This document shows, piece by piece, positions 36,341 through 48,125 of a stretch of 64,000 nt of DNA. A program made the position numbers and the translations under genes. Below the pieces are notes generated by a model. It worked only from the letters and a program-made list of their open reading frames with translations, searched no databases and had not been told where the DNA came from. The DNA lies in contig JAYMTJ010000006.1 of the NCBI GenBank assembly GCA_036897525.1, positions 62,001 through 126,000 of the forward strand, written 5' to 3'. This DNA comes from Pelargonium x hortorum (lineage: Eukaryota; Streptophyta; Magnoliopsida; Geraniales; Geraniaceae). Positions within the stretch are counted from its first letter, which is position 1; the number at the start of each line of letters is the position of its first letter.

Positions 36341-39300
36341 CGAATTTAGCTAAGGGAATTCTGGTTTAGGTATTCAGAGAGTTCCTTTCCTTTAGTTGAA
36401 AGTGCAACCAAGCTAGAGATGGTTATTGTATCGCGCGTGGTTAACTATTAAAAGGAGAGGCTACAATCTTTTGCCTAGACGGATTCACTTTGTGAGAATG
36501 GATTCTCTCGACATGAGATGGGTACTCTAAAACAAAAGTAATACATGTTACAAGGAATACTTGCACAAGTCAATTTAGGCGGAAGGCTTGCTCTAGTCAT
36601 CAGTTTTAACCTTTTACTACGAAGTCATTTTTAGGGAACTTCAATTTTATATCTCAGTTCAGCACAGCAAACCCTTTTGGCAGCGAGGAGTCTACTACAC
36701 CCTATAAAAGAGCTAAATAACTTTAACAAAGGTTAACCGAGTAAAAGCATTTATATAGCAAGTTTGACAAGCAATTCTTTACTACAGAAATAAAAGGACT
36801 TGTTGTAAGAAAAGATTCGCTTTTGTCAGAGAGTAGGAAGGTCTGAACAAATTCGTCCAAATCAAGGGGTATCCCAGAGTTACCAGGAATTGGTTAACGG
36901 GGGCCTCGTATCATTTTTTTTATATATTGTTAGTACCTAAGCTTTCGTACTTTTTATAAGACTTTCAATGAGTAAACGTTTACTTAAAATAGAATTGATA
37001 GACTCATTTCAGTTTTATAGGAGCATCCCATCCTTGTTTATTTCAGTATTTTGCTTTAGATTCAATCCATGTTAGAACATCCTACCAAGTTACACAATTT
37101 CATTGGTTCAACTCTGTTGCAATCTTAGATTCTCCCCTATCTAATTCTAGCACTTTTGCAAAGTTTGGTACCTATAAAACGGATAGAGTAGTCTCATTTA
37201 GGGGTGAAACAACTCGAGGATCCCGCTAATGAAATGAGGAAGCGCTCTAAACTAGTAGGATTTCCTACTCGGTTTTTACTTGCTTGTTTGAGGCTTCGGG
37301 ATGTGTCAAAAAAACTTTAAAACAGAGTCTCTTAGCTTAGGATGGTGAGTATCCTTTGAGCGTAATTAGAGTTTAGTTAACACCTAACCTAACCTGGGGC
37401 CCTGGGAAATACAAACGTCTACAAACAATTTGAATTTCCTTATATTTTCAAAGTTGCGTAAGGCTATAATAAATATGCTTCTATTTGTACAAAACTTGCT
37501 GTAACTCAAAAGTAGTTGTTATTGAGTTCCCGTACTCGTTGCAGCTGCTGTTAAACTGCTTTTTTCCAAAGAACTTTAGGAATAGAGCATTACAGGGTCT
37601 TAATGGCAAACCTAATGTACGAGAGGATGGGGTAGCCTATTGAGATAAGATAGACTCAACAACAGCTTATATATAACCAGATAGGATATGCTGATTAAAC
37701 TATGAAAGATGCTTGTTACGCCGTGTAAAAAGAGTCAATAACTCTAAATAGGAAGCCATCCTAAACTATTGGAAAATAGGAAATACTCTCAACAGTCGAA
37801 AGAAATAGAATCATCTGTCTAAACTCCTAAAACAGCAAGGCTTGCTTTCACTTCCTATTTAGCTGCAATCCCATTATCTTAAACACCTTTATCAGATCGG
37901 AATCGGATAAGTTAAAGTACTCTCCTAAGGTAAGGATCGAAGAATCTCCTTATGCTTAGCAATCCGGGATCCTGCCTTTAGCTCCACCGTTAATACTGTA
38001 CAAATAGTACTACCCAAGTCAATGACTTCAGTACTCATTAAACAACTTAACTTCATCGGAAAAGATCCCTCTTTGGAGACTTCCCTAGCTTCTTACACTA
38101 GTGAGTTAGACTAGAGTTACTTGCTTAGACTAAAATATGTTATTCCTTTACAACAATTATTCGGAAACTCTCTAGCATCAAGGTCCTCCTACAACAACCT
38201 TTGAAATCCAAGAATACACTAGCTTTGCACTTGCCTTCTTTCATTAACAACGGAATCCATTAAGACTTAGGATTAACCTAATACATCGGAATCAACATCT
38301 CTAAGGTAAGTATAAGAACTTCGTAAGCTAGAACTAAACTATCTTCTATAAAAGACTAGGAAGATACTCTCACAAAGCGGATTTCCCAAGAGCTACCAAG
38401 AGAATAGAACTAATACAATTAGATAGGTATAAGGCTCTCCCAGAAAGGTATATTCTTCAAGAACTTCGTATCTAGCTTACAAAAAAAAACTCTCGCTTTA
38501 CCCGTATAAACAAGTAAACTTACCTTCTTAAACACTGAGAGTTATCCCAGCTATAAGATAATGGAAGAGATCATTAGACTTGAAAGTGAGTCTAAGCTTA
38601 AGCTGTATCAACATAAACTCAAAAACTAACGGATTCTATATTTGCTTGGCTATCTATCTCAAAACTCAAAGCTACAAAGAATTATTGCGTAGAGTGTGTT
38701 CCTGTAAAAGCTTAGAATCAACTCTCAACAACAACTAAGAACTGCTCTTCCCTATTAGTACAACTAGAACAAAGAAAAGTGCTTGCTACAGCTTGCTTTA
38801 CCTCATGCGATAGTAAAATAGAATACCCTTACCTTTAAACTACTAAACAGGGAACTTATTTAAGCTTTTCTAATCTTCCTTAGCAACATCACAGCTTTCC
38901 TGAGATATAATAAATATCTTGGTCCCATTAAGATGAGGATTTCTAGTTAGGAAATCTACTCAATAGTCAATACAACATAGCTACAATTATCCGGAAATGT
39001 TGAATACTGAAGTAAAACCAATACTGTGAATTTTATAAGAGGGAAATAAATGCAACTCTATAAAGTTCCTTACCGAGTCAAATTAAGAAAAACGAATTCA
39101 ATATATTGTAAAAAATTCAGTACCAAAGTAAAGTATCCAAAAAAACCTTCCCTTACCACTAACGCGTACCCTTTTTTTAAGAGAATGCCCCGACTATTCC
39201 GTAAACACTGATTTTTCTAGAATATTATAGAGTTTTATAACATCAAAATCCTTTTTTTAATAGAGCATACTTTTAAAAGTCTAGCAAGAAAATTAAGAGC

Positions 39301-42300
39301 CTGTAAATTTAGTACGTATTGGATACAAGCACTCAGACCCTTCTGGTTTCAAAAGACCCTTGTGTCTTAAGTATGTAAGAGATTCCATTCCATTATAGTT
39401 TATATATCCTGCAGAAAAGGACCCTTCCTTATTTTTTTGTTTAAGCTTGGTGTAACTGCTTTAGCTGTATGTAGGCCATCGCTGAAACGAGTAAGTAAGA
39501 TAGCTGAGTCTAACAGATAAGTTTAGCAAAATGCCTTAGTTGTATTCATTTATGCCCTTACTATGCCTATATACTGTATACAGGGATCTTTAAAGACTTG
39601 TGTAAACTCAAGTTCCCCTATGCTAAGCAAGCTTTTTTCCGGAATAAAACCCTCGAAGTTCTCGTAAATCTATAAAAAAAATATGTTAAATCCCTAGATA
39701 AACTAAATCTTGGTTGGTGTGTAAGGTATTATGTTTTTGTGGTGTGTGTCCTGGTCCCAAAACGGGGTTTATCTGACGGAGGCTTCCTTGTCTTGTTGAT
39801 TTACTTTTCGTCTTTATTTGCATTTACCTTAGATATTGGACCCTTTTTCAGATATAAGCAGTAATAGTATACTATTTCTAAACAAAATAGGATTCCTTCG
39901 ACAATAATTTCCAAACAAGTTCGGGGCTTTTTTTTTCAAGCATTAGCTTAAATAAAGAGAAGAGTAATCAAGCAATGCTGAAGAGTTCACAAAGAAGAGC
40001 TCTTTCTGTATAGCCCTTAGGGACGCTCCTCATCGGGTATAGTAACTTCTAAAGAAAGACTATACTAACCGATTTTGCTTTACGGAAAATAGGCTGGCGT
40101 AAGAAACAAGCTATGCTATGATACAGGTCAAGGTATCCAGAAAAGGTATAGAGTGTAAGCTGCAGAGGGTTATAAGAAATAGATTATGAGAGTGCATTTT
40201 CTTGGCTACAGAAGACTGTGAAGTCTGGCAAGAGAGTTATTATAGCCCTGCATGCATAAGAAGGGTATGCAAGAGGAAAGGTTTAGTTATTCTGAAGAGT
40301 AAGGGTTTCCTTTTGAATATGGACCTACCTACAATAGGGGATAAAGCATATAAATGCTAGTTAGATTTATTATACAAAACAAATTTTGAGTCACAAAGCC
40401 CCCTATGCGAAATCCGGTTGAATTCTATTTGCAGCAAAGAGTATAAGTCTGTAAAACTGAGGGCTGTTAAAGTGCCCTTTTGAATTAAAATTTGGTGGAA
40501 TTCCTGTATAAATTTTTTTCCTTTGTTTTACGAGAGTACTATAGCAACTTCTGCAGGCAATCCTCAAAAAAGCATTAATGAATTTCATTTTTTGAATCTA
40601 AGGGCTTTTGTAGAAGATTTAAAGGTTCGCTTATAGGAAAAAATCTCCTGTTCGAGGTTTTTCTTCTAAGGTTAGAAGGGGGTTTCTACTTTATAATAGA
40701 GTGAAGTTCTACATAGGGTACCCTAATAATACTACTAAGAGCTCACCAAAGTTGTATTGTGTATTTCAAAGGTTTTATAGTAGGATATAGAGGAATACTT
40801 TTTTGGGTCTGCTTTATTTTGAAAGCTTAAGTTTCGTAAATAGTCAGAAGTTCCGGGTCTGTTAATGAGTCATTTTCGGGCTTAGGATTAACTAACGAAA
40901 AGTATTACTACTGCGAATTGCTTATAGCAGAATACAAGTTGAATATCCTTACTGCTATATTAGAACTGTCTAGTGACATCCTAAAATATAGACCTCTCCG
41001 AGCGAAAAGCACAAATACTTAATTAAAGCCCGGTTAATTCTTTTAATATATATACAAAAGAGTTTTCGAATTCGTTTCTTGACGGAATAAATTCAAAAAA
41101 GGATATTACCTAAAACTTTACATTTAGGTTAGGTTTCGGTAATCAAAGGGGACTGCTTTCATTTCGTCTAGGATAAGGAGTCTATTTTCACCTCGTGCAG
41201 TCCCTCTTTTTCATTTGCTTAAGAACCAAAGTCCCCTAATTAACCACCTCTCACAATCTAAAGCTAATTAAAGCATAACAAAAATACTGTTCCGCGCGCT
41301 CCAAATAAAAGTTCCTCTTTGCTGTATCCTCGGCTATATGTATATCTGAGATATGCTTTTACTAAATTAGTTTGAGTAAGCTATAATACAATACAAAGTG
41401 GAAGCATTGGGATAGGGACACTTGATTGATAGAAAAGAAGTAATTGTTGTTGAGGGGTGCCCTACATAAACTTATGTTACAGGATCCTATTACTTGTGTC
41501 TTGCTCCAATACAGATCCTCGTAAACAACTCTTGCTTAACTTTTTTTTTTATAATTGTGAATGTTTTGTATAGAATTAGGCTGGTTGATAGACCATAGGC
41601 CCTCGAATAACGTACAGAAGCAATCAGAAAGAAGTACGATCGATCAAAAAAAAAGACACTTAGCCCTTGTTGGGACGTTTAATACTCCCTTACTATCGTT
41701 CGTGAAGTAAACTCCAACATATAATGCTAAATACTCGTTATATAACTCCTTCGAATAACAACCTTATAAAGGAGCTAGCTTATATTACATTTTTTTGAAA
41801 TTAAAAGGTGGAATATCAATATCTGCTTCTAGTTTATAGTCGTTAATGTAGAAACTGGAGTACTTAGAAGTTTTATGGATACGTTTATCGGATATTCTCC
41901 TATATTTCTTTTAGCATTACTATTACTATACCTACCGATTCATTAAGGTCCCACTAAAGTAGACAACAAATACCTAAACCTCTCACTTACTAAGGAGTTC
42001 CCTTTTACGGGGTTTTTGCTTGGTCTATTGCTTCGGTATAGATATCAAAGACATAAGCTTGCCTCATTTCAAGACATTCATTTAATAACCTTTTGGAAGG
42101 GTCCCTTTTTGCTTTAGCTCTTGTTTCTTGTCAGGCTGCAAAAAATCTACAGTCATAGTTAAGTGAGTTTAATTCAATATACCCAGAAGTGAATTAATTA
42201 TTAAAAAAAACTTGTTGTATGGCTTTTTTTTGGTGTGCTATAACGACATCCCGAGGCCCCGTAGTTTTTTATCTTTTAAATTTTCATACGTTTTTTAACT

Positions 42301-44266
42301 ACATTTATGTTATCTCCTTTTCACATTAATACGCCTCTTTATTAGGTTCCTGTGTCAGGTCAGGTAATGCCCACAGTTTACTCTAGTCCTAAAGAAATTA
42401 TACCTATTTCGGAGTATCATTTTTTTCATTAAGGAAGGCTACCCTTTCAAATTTCTATCATTAGTCAAGTATTTCAATCAGATCTAAATTATTTAGAAAA
42501 GCCTTTACTTCGCAAGCTTCTTTCTAAGAGTTTCTTCAAGACTTTAGCAGCTAAAAAAGTTTAATAAGTCAATTCAATAAGAATAAGATAGAATGTTTTA
42601 CAAAAGGTTTTTTCTCTAGTTTTTACACCAGGATCCCTTAATGCCCACTCTGCGCTCCGTGAAAAACTCTAACTTAGGGCAAGGCTCAAATCTGGGAAAT
42701 CCCAACAGTAGGCTTTTTTCGAATCGTGAAATCACTTAACATAGAAAGACTTTCATTTTACAAATTATAGGATTGCCGGGTAAGCAATGCACAGACTCCA
42801 ACCAACTACAATAGCAAGATAAATAAATCTACTTGCCTTTTCTTTACTTTTATTTATTCAATTTCTTTATTAGCTTTACTAGAAAAATGGTGAACCCTTA
42901 GCTCTAGAGTTCTAGATGGAAAACTGCTTTAGCTTAAGTTCTTTGAATTGCCTTTAACAGGAACGGGAATACGAAAGCACATGTTTCATTTTTTTTCACT
43001 CCTGAATTCCCTTAGCATAAAGCACAAGATTCTAAATCCAAATATGCCAACACAACAATAGACAAGCCATTGCCTTTAGTTATAAATAGTTACAAACCCC
43101 TCTAAGCTATAATATAATAAAGAATAGATGACTGCTATACTACTAAACGAATAGGTAAGACTACTGGCTACCAAGCATGTAAGAAGGATCTATAGAGTAG
43201 TGTATAATCCATGTAGAAAATTCCTAGATGTGTAGCGGACAAGGGCAATTTTCTATTAAGTTCCCTACGAGACGACGCAATGTACTCTTCCCCGGACTGT
43301 ACTGTACTATAGAAGCTAAAAGTCATCTAAATTCTTTCTTTGTACTCAAGGGATAAAGCACAGCCCTCCCAATTTCAGTGTAGTTTGGGCCTCTATCTAT
43401 TCTATAGGTATCCTTCTTTCTTTGTAAAAACTCATAGATTTACCGGCTATCGTAAGCATAAAAAAAACTCAAGAATACCTAGTTCTAGCAACCTTTACTT
43501 AAACCTTTTACTCTTTACCGGAAACTTATTGTTTTAGTTTAGGCAAAACACAACTAGCTAAAGTAAATAAAGACTAACAAATACGGATTGAGGATTAAAC
43601 CAAATAACCCACGAGCTTACTATCTGCAATAGCTTTTATAGTGAGTTTAGATACTCAGTGGGGGCCCGGGGCTTATAGAATTAATATTTTACTAGCTAAT
43701 CCTTATAAATTAAAGCTCTACCTTAGAGCAGGAACAGATTCTTATATAAAATTGCATTTATTCCGATTATTAAATAGGATAGGATAAGTTTTGAGACCTA
43801 GAGTCGAAAAAGACCTACTTTTTAGACTTTTGAGACACTTAGCTCTGGCCTAGACTGCCTAGGAATAATCAAGACCCATTAGTTAGAGACTCCGTTTCAT
43901 TAAGCCCTTTCTTTCTATATTCTATTTATTCTCCGAGATTCTATAGTTTGTTTCTTTGACCTTTAGTTGCTTGTGATGTGCTACCTTAGATTTTAGGCAG
44001 AATACAGACAATACGTGAGTTCAAGTCCCATAAAACTTCTTATGAGCTATACCTATCTCGTACTTATTACCTGTCCAAACCGACAACCCTAGAAAAGAAA
44101 GGGACTTCCGATTTTTGCCTTTCAAAGCTTTATCTATTTATTGTAAATGTAATAAAAACGGATACTCGAAATCTCTATTATATTTCTTGCGTGCGGGTCC
44201 TAGAAGCTCTTAAACTACACCTTTTTGATTTGCATTTCCTAGAGCCTCCTTACTTATATCTTATAA
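36341..44266. other. Gene-free stretch
   Basis: Nothing recognisable except the partial family 2 box at 42.2 kb. Frames are all shorter than 66 codons. Confidence 0.6.
42222..42250 (+). repeat. Repeat family 2, partial copy 6
   Basis: CTTTTTTTTGGTGTGCTATA then ACGACATC. Only the left box is preserved. Confidence 0.35.
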
Positions 44267-44527
44267 CAAAAGGTAACTTCTAAGGAAAAAGACCTAACTA
44301 AGAACAAGAAAAGAACCTCCCTACAGAGGAAACTAGATTCTCTACTTACTTACCCAAAAAACTCGAGGATTCCCGTAAAAGGTATTCGCTTAGGCTTCAT
44401 AGCAGTACCCTGTTTCTTAGGAGAGATACCCATTCTGGGCTATACACCTTCCTTAGGGCTTTGGGTCTTCTTCTTGGTACTAGGATTGATTCTTCTGCAG
44501 TCTGTACTTGTAGCTAGTATTGTCTGA
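44267..44527 (+). CDS. Orphan frame with hydrophobic tail, no start codon
   Basis: Eighty-six codons are open from the stop at 44264 to a TGA at 44525, with no ATG, GTG or TTG near the front. The product has a basic N-terminal half (KDLTKNKKRTSLQRKLDSLL), then FLGEIPILGYTPSLGLWVFF and a membrane-like run ending QSVLVASIV. If TGA were read as Trp, the hydrophobic run would continue ten more codons to a TAG at 44555. T-rich stretches at 14.1 and 46.6 kb share words with it (CTTGTATTAC, GTAGCTAGT) and also translate to Val/Leu-rich runs. I do not recognise a family, and a T-rich strand alone can give this effect. Length is within chance. Confidence 0.15.
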   Translation, partial: QKVTSKEKDLTKNKKRTSLQRKLDSLLTYPKNSRIPVKGIRLGFIAVPCFLGEIPILGYTPSLGLWVFFLVLGLILLQSVLVASIV

Positions 44528-47170
44528 TTCGTCCTTGTATTACTAGTACTCTTTTAGTTAAATGCGGAATAGAGAGTCTTACTTGTCTTATAAAGCCTTT
44601 ATTATGGGCCTTGTTTATCATATTAAGGTTAACTTCGAGTGGTATTTTATTTAATATTCCTATATTAGTTAGTGTATTCTAGTTAGAGTATGTATTCTAT
44701 AATAGTTGTATTACTCTGTATTACTTATTTTATTAGATAGATAGTGTTAGTAGTTACAATTGTTTTAAGTAAGGATAATACCTCCTGCCTTATTTTTTTT
44801 CTTATCATTAAAAGAGTAATTGGTATTAGATCTATTTTCATATTCTGTTTTTGGTACTTGTAATTCTGCAGGCATTTGTGAAAAAAGCGGATCCGGAAGA
44901 TTCCACGAATTAGTATAATAGAGGACAAAGAACAACTTCTTCATAGGTATGGAATAGGTCTTCGAACTTCGAGGGAGTTAATGCACTATAAAAAAAAAAG
45001 ACCCTAGCCAAGAAACCTACATGAAAACCAGACTTAACAGAGCTACAATTAAGTAAGACAAACAAAGTACAGAAAATACATTCGCATACTATACTTAGAG
45101 AGACTCCCTACGACTCTCTTTTAAAATTACCAGGAAAATACCTCTGTAAAAGACTAGAAAAACTAACAAGATAACACACAGCAGCTGGAAAGAAATAGGC
45201 TTCACTTGAAAATATTGAGGAGTGAAATAAATGAAGTAAGTACACGGGCAAGTACAAGATCCAAAAAGTCTAAATTTAGTGTTTTGAAGTCATTATAAGC
45301 CTTCTTTACTAGGTAGGGTACCGATTACAAGGTTACGTCTGCCTTTTTAGGACCGAATAATCTTTATGTAACACAAAAAATCTTAAATAGTTTTTTTTTG
45401 CCTCAGGTTTCTAGTTCATTTTATGCTCCTTAGTTCTACGATTTACTTTTTGTAACCGTAGATTAATACATAAAAGGCTTATAAGTGATTTTGAAAGAAG
45501 CTCTCTTTATTATACCAAGCACTGCAGAAAAAAGAATTCTACGGAAATCCTATGTCTAAGAAATTGGAGCAGGGGTATTAAAAACTAGTAACAAAGCGAG
45601 TAATTCTATAAAGATCTAGCCTTACTCTCAGGAAATAAAATAATCGGTAAGCATATTGGGAAATTTAAGTTTAGAGGAAACTAATTGTTTCATGACATTT
45701 TTCATTTTTATTATTACCCTCTTTCAAAAAAAAACTAGGTCTTCTTCGATTGCTGCAAAAGAGATCTAGATTTGTAAAAAAAAATGATACTTTGTTGGAA
45801 GCTTGTGTATGGCCCGGGACTGGGTTTATAAGATTGCTATTACTTTCTTGTTACTAGAACTATAAGGGGCCCCCCGGTTAGTAGGGAATCTTGATCGTAT
45901 CTCTAAAAAAAATCTCTGTGTTGTACTTTGAGATGGCTTAGTTGTTGCAACTTATCGATTATACATACTCATTTTATATGCAAGTCAGATAGGTAGTGCT
46001 TACCATAAATTTCTAATTAAAAGCTATTTCTATGTCTCCGCGGCCCTATACAATATTACATTAAACAGGTATTCAGGCTGTAATTTAGTTAAGTAATTCT
46101 CGAGATTAGCTTTGTTATTCGAAGTAAGTCTTAAAGTTAGAGATATACATTGCATCTTTAGGCAATTTGGAATAGAGTTAAGATACAACAAAGTACGAAA
46201 ATACGAGGAGTTTTCCTATTACCCGTTAGTCAAGGATTAGAAAGGTGTTCTTTTTGTAAGGGTTTAGGAGCGGATTAAGCTCAAGTGAAAGTCTTTTGCC
46301 GGGTATTTCAGCTTTAGTTCACAAGATTCCTGAATCTTAGGAGGTTCCTGTACCTGTAAGGGAACATTCCGATAAATGTCTTCTGTCTTCCAAGGAACAG
46401 ATTTTCTATATTCTTAGAGATACCTTTGAGTTATAGGATTTTTTTCCTTTGAGATATATATATATAGGTTTTAGGAGAGATTATCTTTGTTGTAGCTAAG
46501 GATAGTGACCCTAAGAGACGTATAGTATTTTCCTCGTTGGAAGGGGGTCTTCCTTATAGAGTTTTAGATGAGTTATTTATACGTGATATAACCCAGCTAT
46601 AGATTCTTTGTTTTTGTAGCCTTGGTTTTCTTATTTCCAAGTTTTCTTTTACTTGTCTTACTTGTTTTATTAACTGTAACTGTTGCTAGAGTCTTTGTCT
46701 TAATACCTATAGCTTTAACTTTCTAAGGAGTCTTAGCAGCAGGAGCTACCCCTGTTTTGGGATTCTTACTAGTATAATATCTGTCTTATTAGTATTATTA
46801 GGATACTTTTGATTCTTCTTATTAAGACTTTTAGAGTTTAGAGTATAGATATATAATAAGAGAGTAGACTTAAAGGATAGAGTGTATATGAGGATGTAAT
46901 GTAAATAAGAGAATAGAGAGGCCTGAGGCTTTATTCTATTATTTTAGGAACTCAATTTCGTGGGTTAAGGAAGATTCACAGGTTATTTTGGAGGTCTGTT
47001 GTCAGGAACTCTATTGTTTTCTTTCTTTATATTTCAGGGAAGCTCTATTTTATTAAATGTATGTCATCGATCGTATACTACAACTCCACTTTTAGAATAG
47101 AAAGAAGTTTTTGTAGAATTTATAGTACAGGTCCAACACAAAATAATAAAACTTCTCCTTTATTTGAATA

Positions 47171-47243
47171 ATCTTATATAGAGATTTGAACCTTTACCAT
47201 CGGAAGTGGAGTATCCTTGTATTAACTGATTAGAAGACCCCAA
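47171..47243 (-). pseudogene. tRNA-like skeleton (UCC loop)
   Basis: A D-arm-like AATCAGTTAATAC is followed exactly 26 nt later by GGTTCAAAT, the spacing of a standard tRNA. The anticodon arm would have loop ACTCCAC (anticodon TCC, glycine) on three pairs GGA/TCC. The acceptor strands do not pair and the T-stem is poor. It may be a decayed tRNA-Gly, but the identity is weak. Confidence 0.25.
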
Positions 47244-47737
47244 TCAAATCAAGTGTATCCGAATTAAGAAGAGTGGATATATAAAGGATAGAAGAAGTTT
47301 ATAAGCTCTGTACTAAATTAGGCGAGTTCCTACTTTATTTAAACAAGGTTTAAGAGGTATCAAGGTTGACTCAGGATAGAACAAATTAAAGCCGTATAGT
47401 CCAGTCTATGTTTTTATAGAGATTAAACTAGTTAGAACTTAACAAAACCCCTTTTTTAAATATTTATGAAGCAGAGCACGGGTCAATTCGCGTAAACTTC
47501 GTTGAAGAACGTTTGATAAAGAAGTTTTATAGGCCTCAACATTTTATTAAGAGAAGGGTTCTATTTAATTGAAATCTGAAGGTCATACGTAAGATAAGTG
47601 CTGATAAAGTAATTCTGTTCGTCGAAGTAAGGGCTAACACTAACTAGGAGCTTTCCCTTTATTCTTTAAAAACAACTGGAGCAAAAGGAGTTTCCCTACT
47701 TATCTAAGTTTCAACATTTAGTACTTATTGAACATGA

Positions 47738-47935
47738 ATGTGCGCTCCTGTAAGAAAGTCTAGTCGAGGATATTTCTATTTCACACAATATTTGGAATAC
47801 TATAGATATACAGAATTCTTAAAAGACTGCATTAACTCAAGTAGTTATGAACGAACTTGTTATAGTATAGATAAGAACAAAAAAGAGCTCACATATAGGA
47901 AGTATTTTCCTGTTAAAATTCTTTTTGGAGATTAG
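47738..47935 (+). CDS. Orphan ATG frame, basic product
   Basis: Sixty-five codons from an ATG. The product is rich in Tyr and Lys (YLEYYRYTEFLKDC, DKNKKELTYRKYFPVK). A second, TTG-started frame of 66 codons (47925-48125, KLTEGTTGTRFAYRNKACKK) overlaps its end by 11 nt in another register. Together they give nearly 390 bp of low stop density on one strand, which is unusual here. No family is recognised, and no ribosomal-protein or maturase motif is seen. Confidence 0.14.
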   Translation: MCAPVRKSSRGYFYFTQYLEYYRYTEFLKDCINSSSYERTCYSIDKNKKELTYRKYFPVKILFGD

Positions 47936-48125
47936 TTCTAAGCGTAAAAAGCAAGTAAAGGATTTTGGCCTTTATCTAGGCGCGTCTCTAAGGGATTACA
48001 TATATTCAAAATTAACAGAGGGTACTACAGGAACTCGCTTTGCGTACCGAAACAAGGCTTGTAAAAAAACCAGGGAACATATTCCATTCCCTGTTAGCTT
48101 ATATAATATAAAGAAAAAAGAATAG

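Noticed and set aside
43985-44030. GAGTTCAAGTCCC on the plus strand
   Set aside because: T-arm-like word only; upstream sequence has no D-arm.
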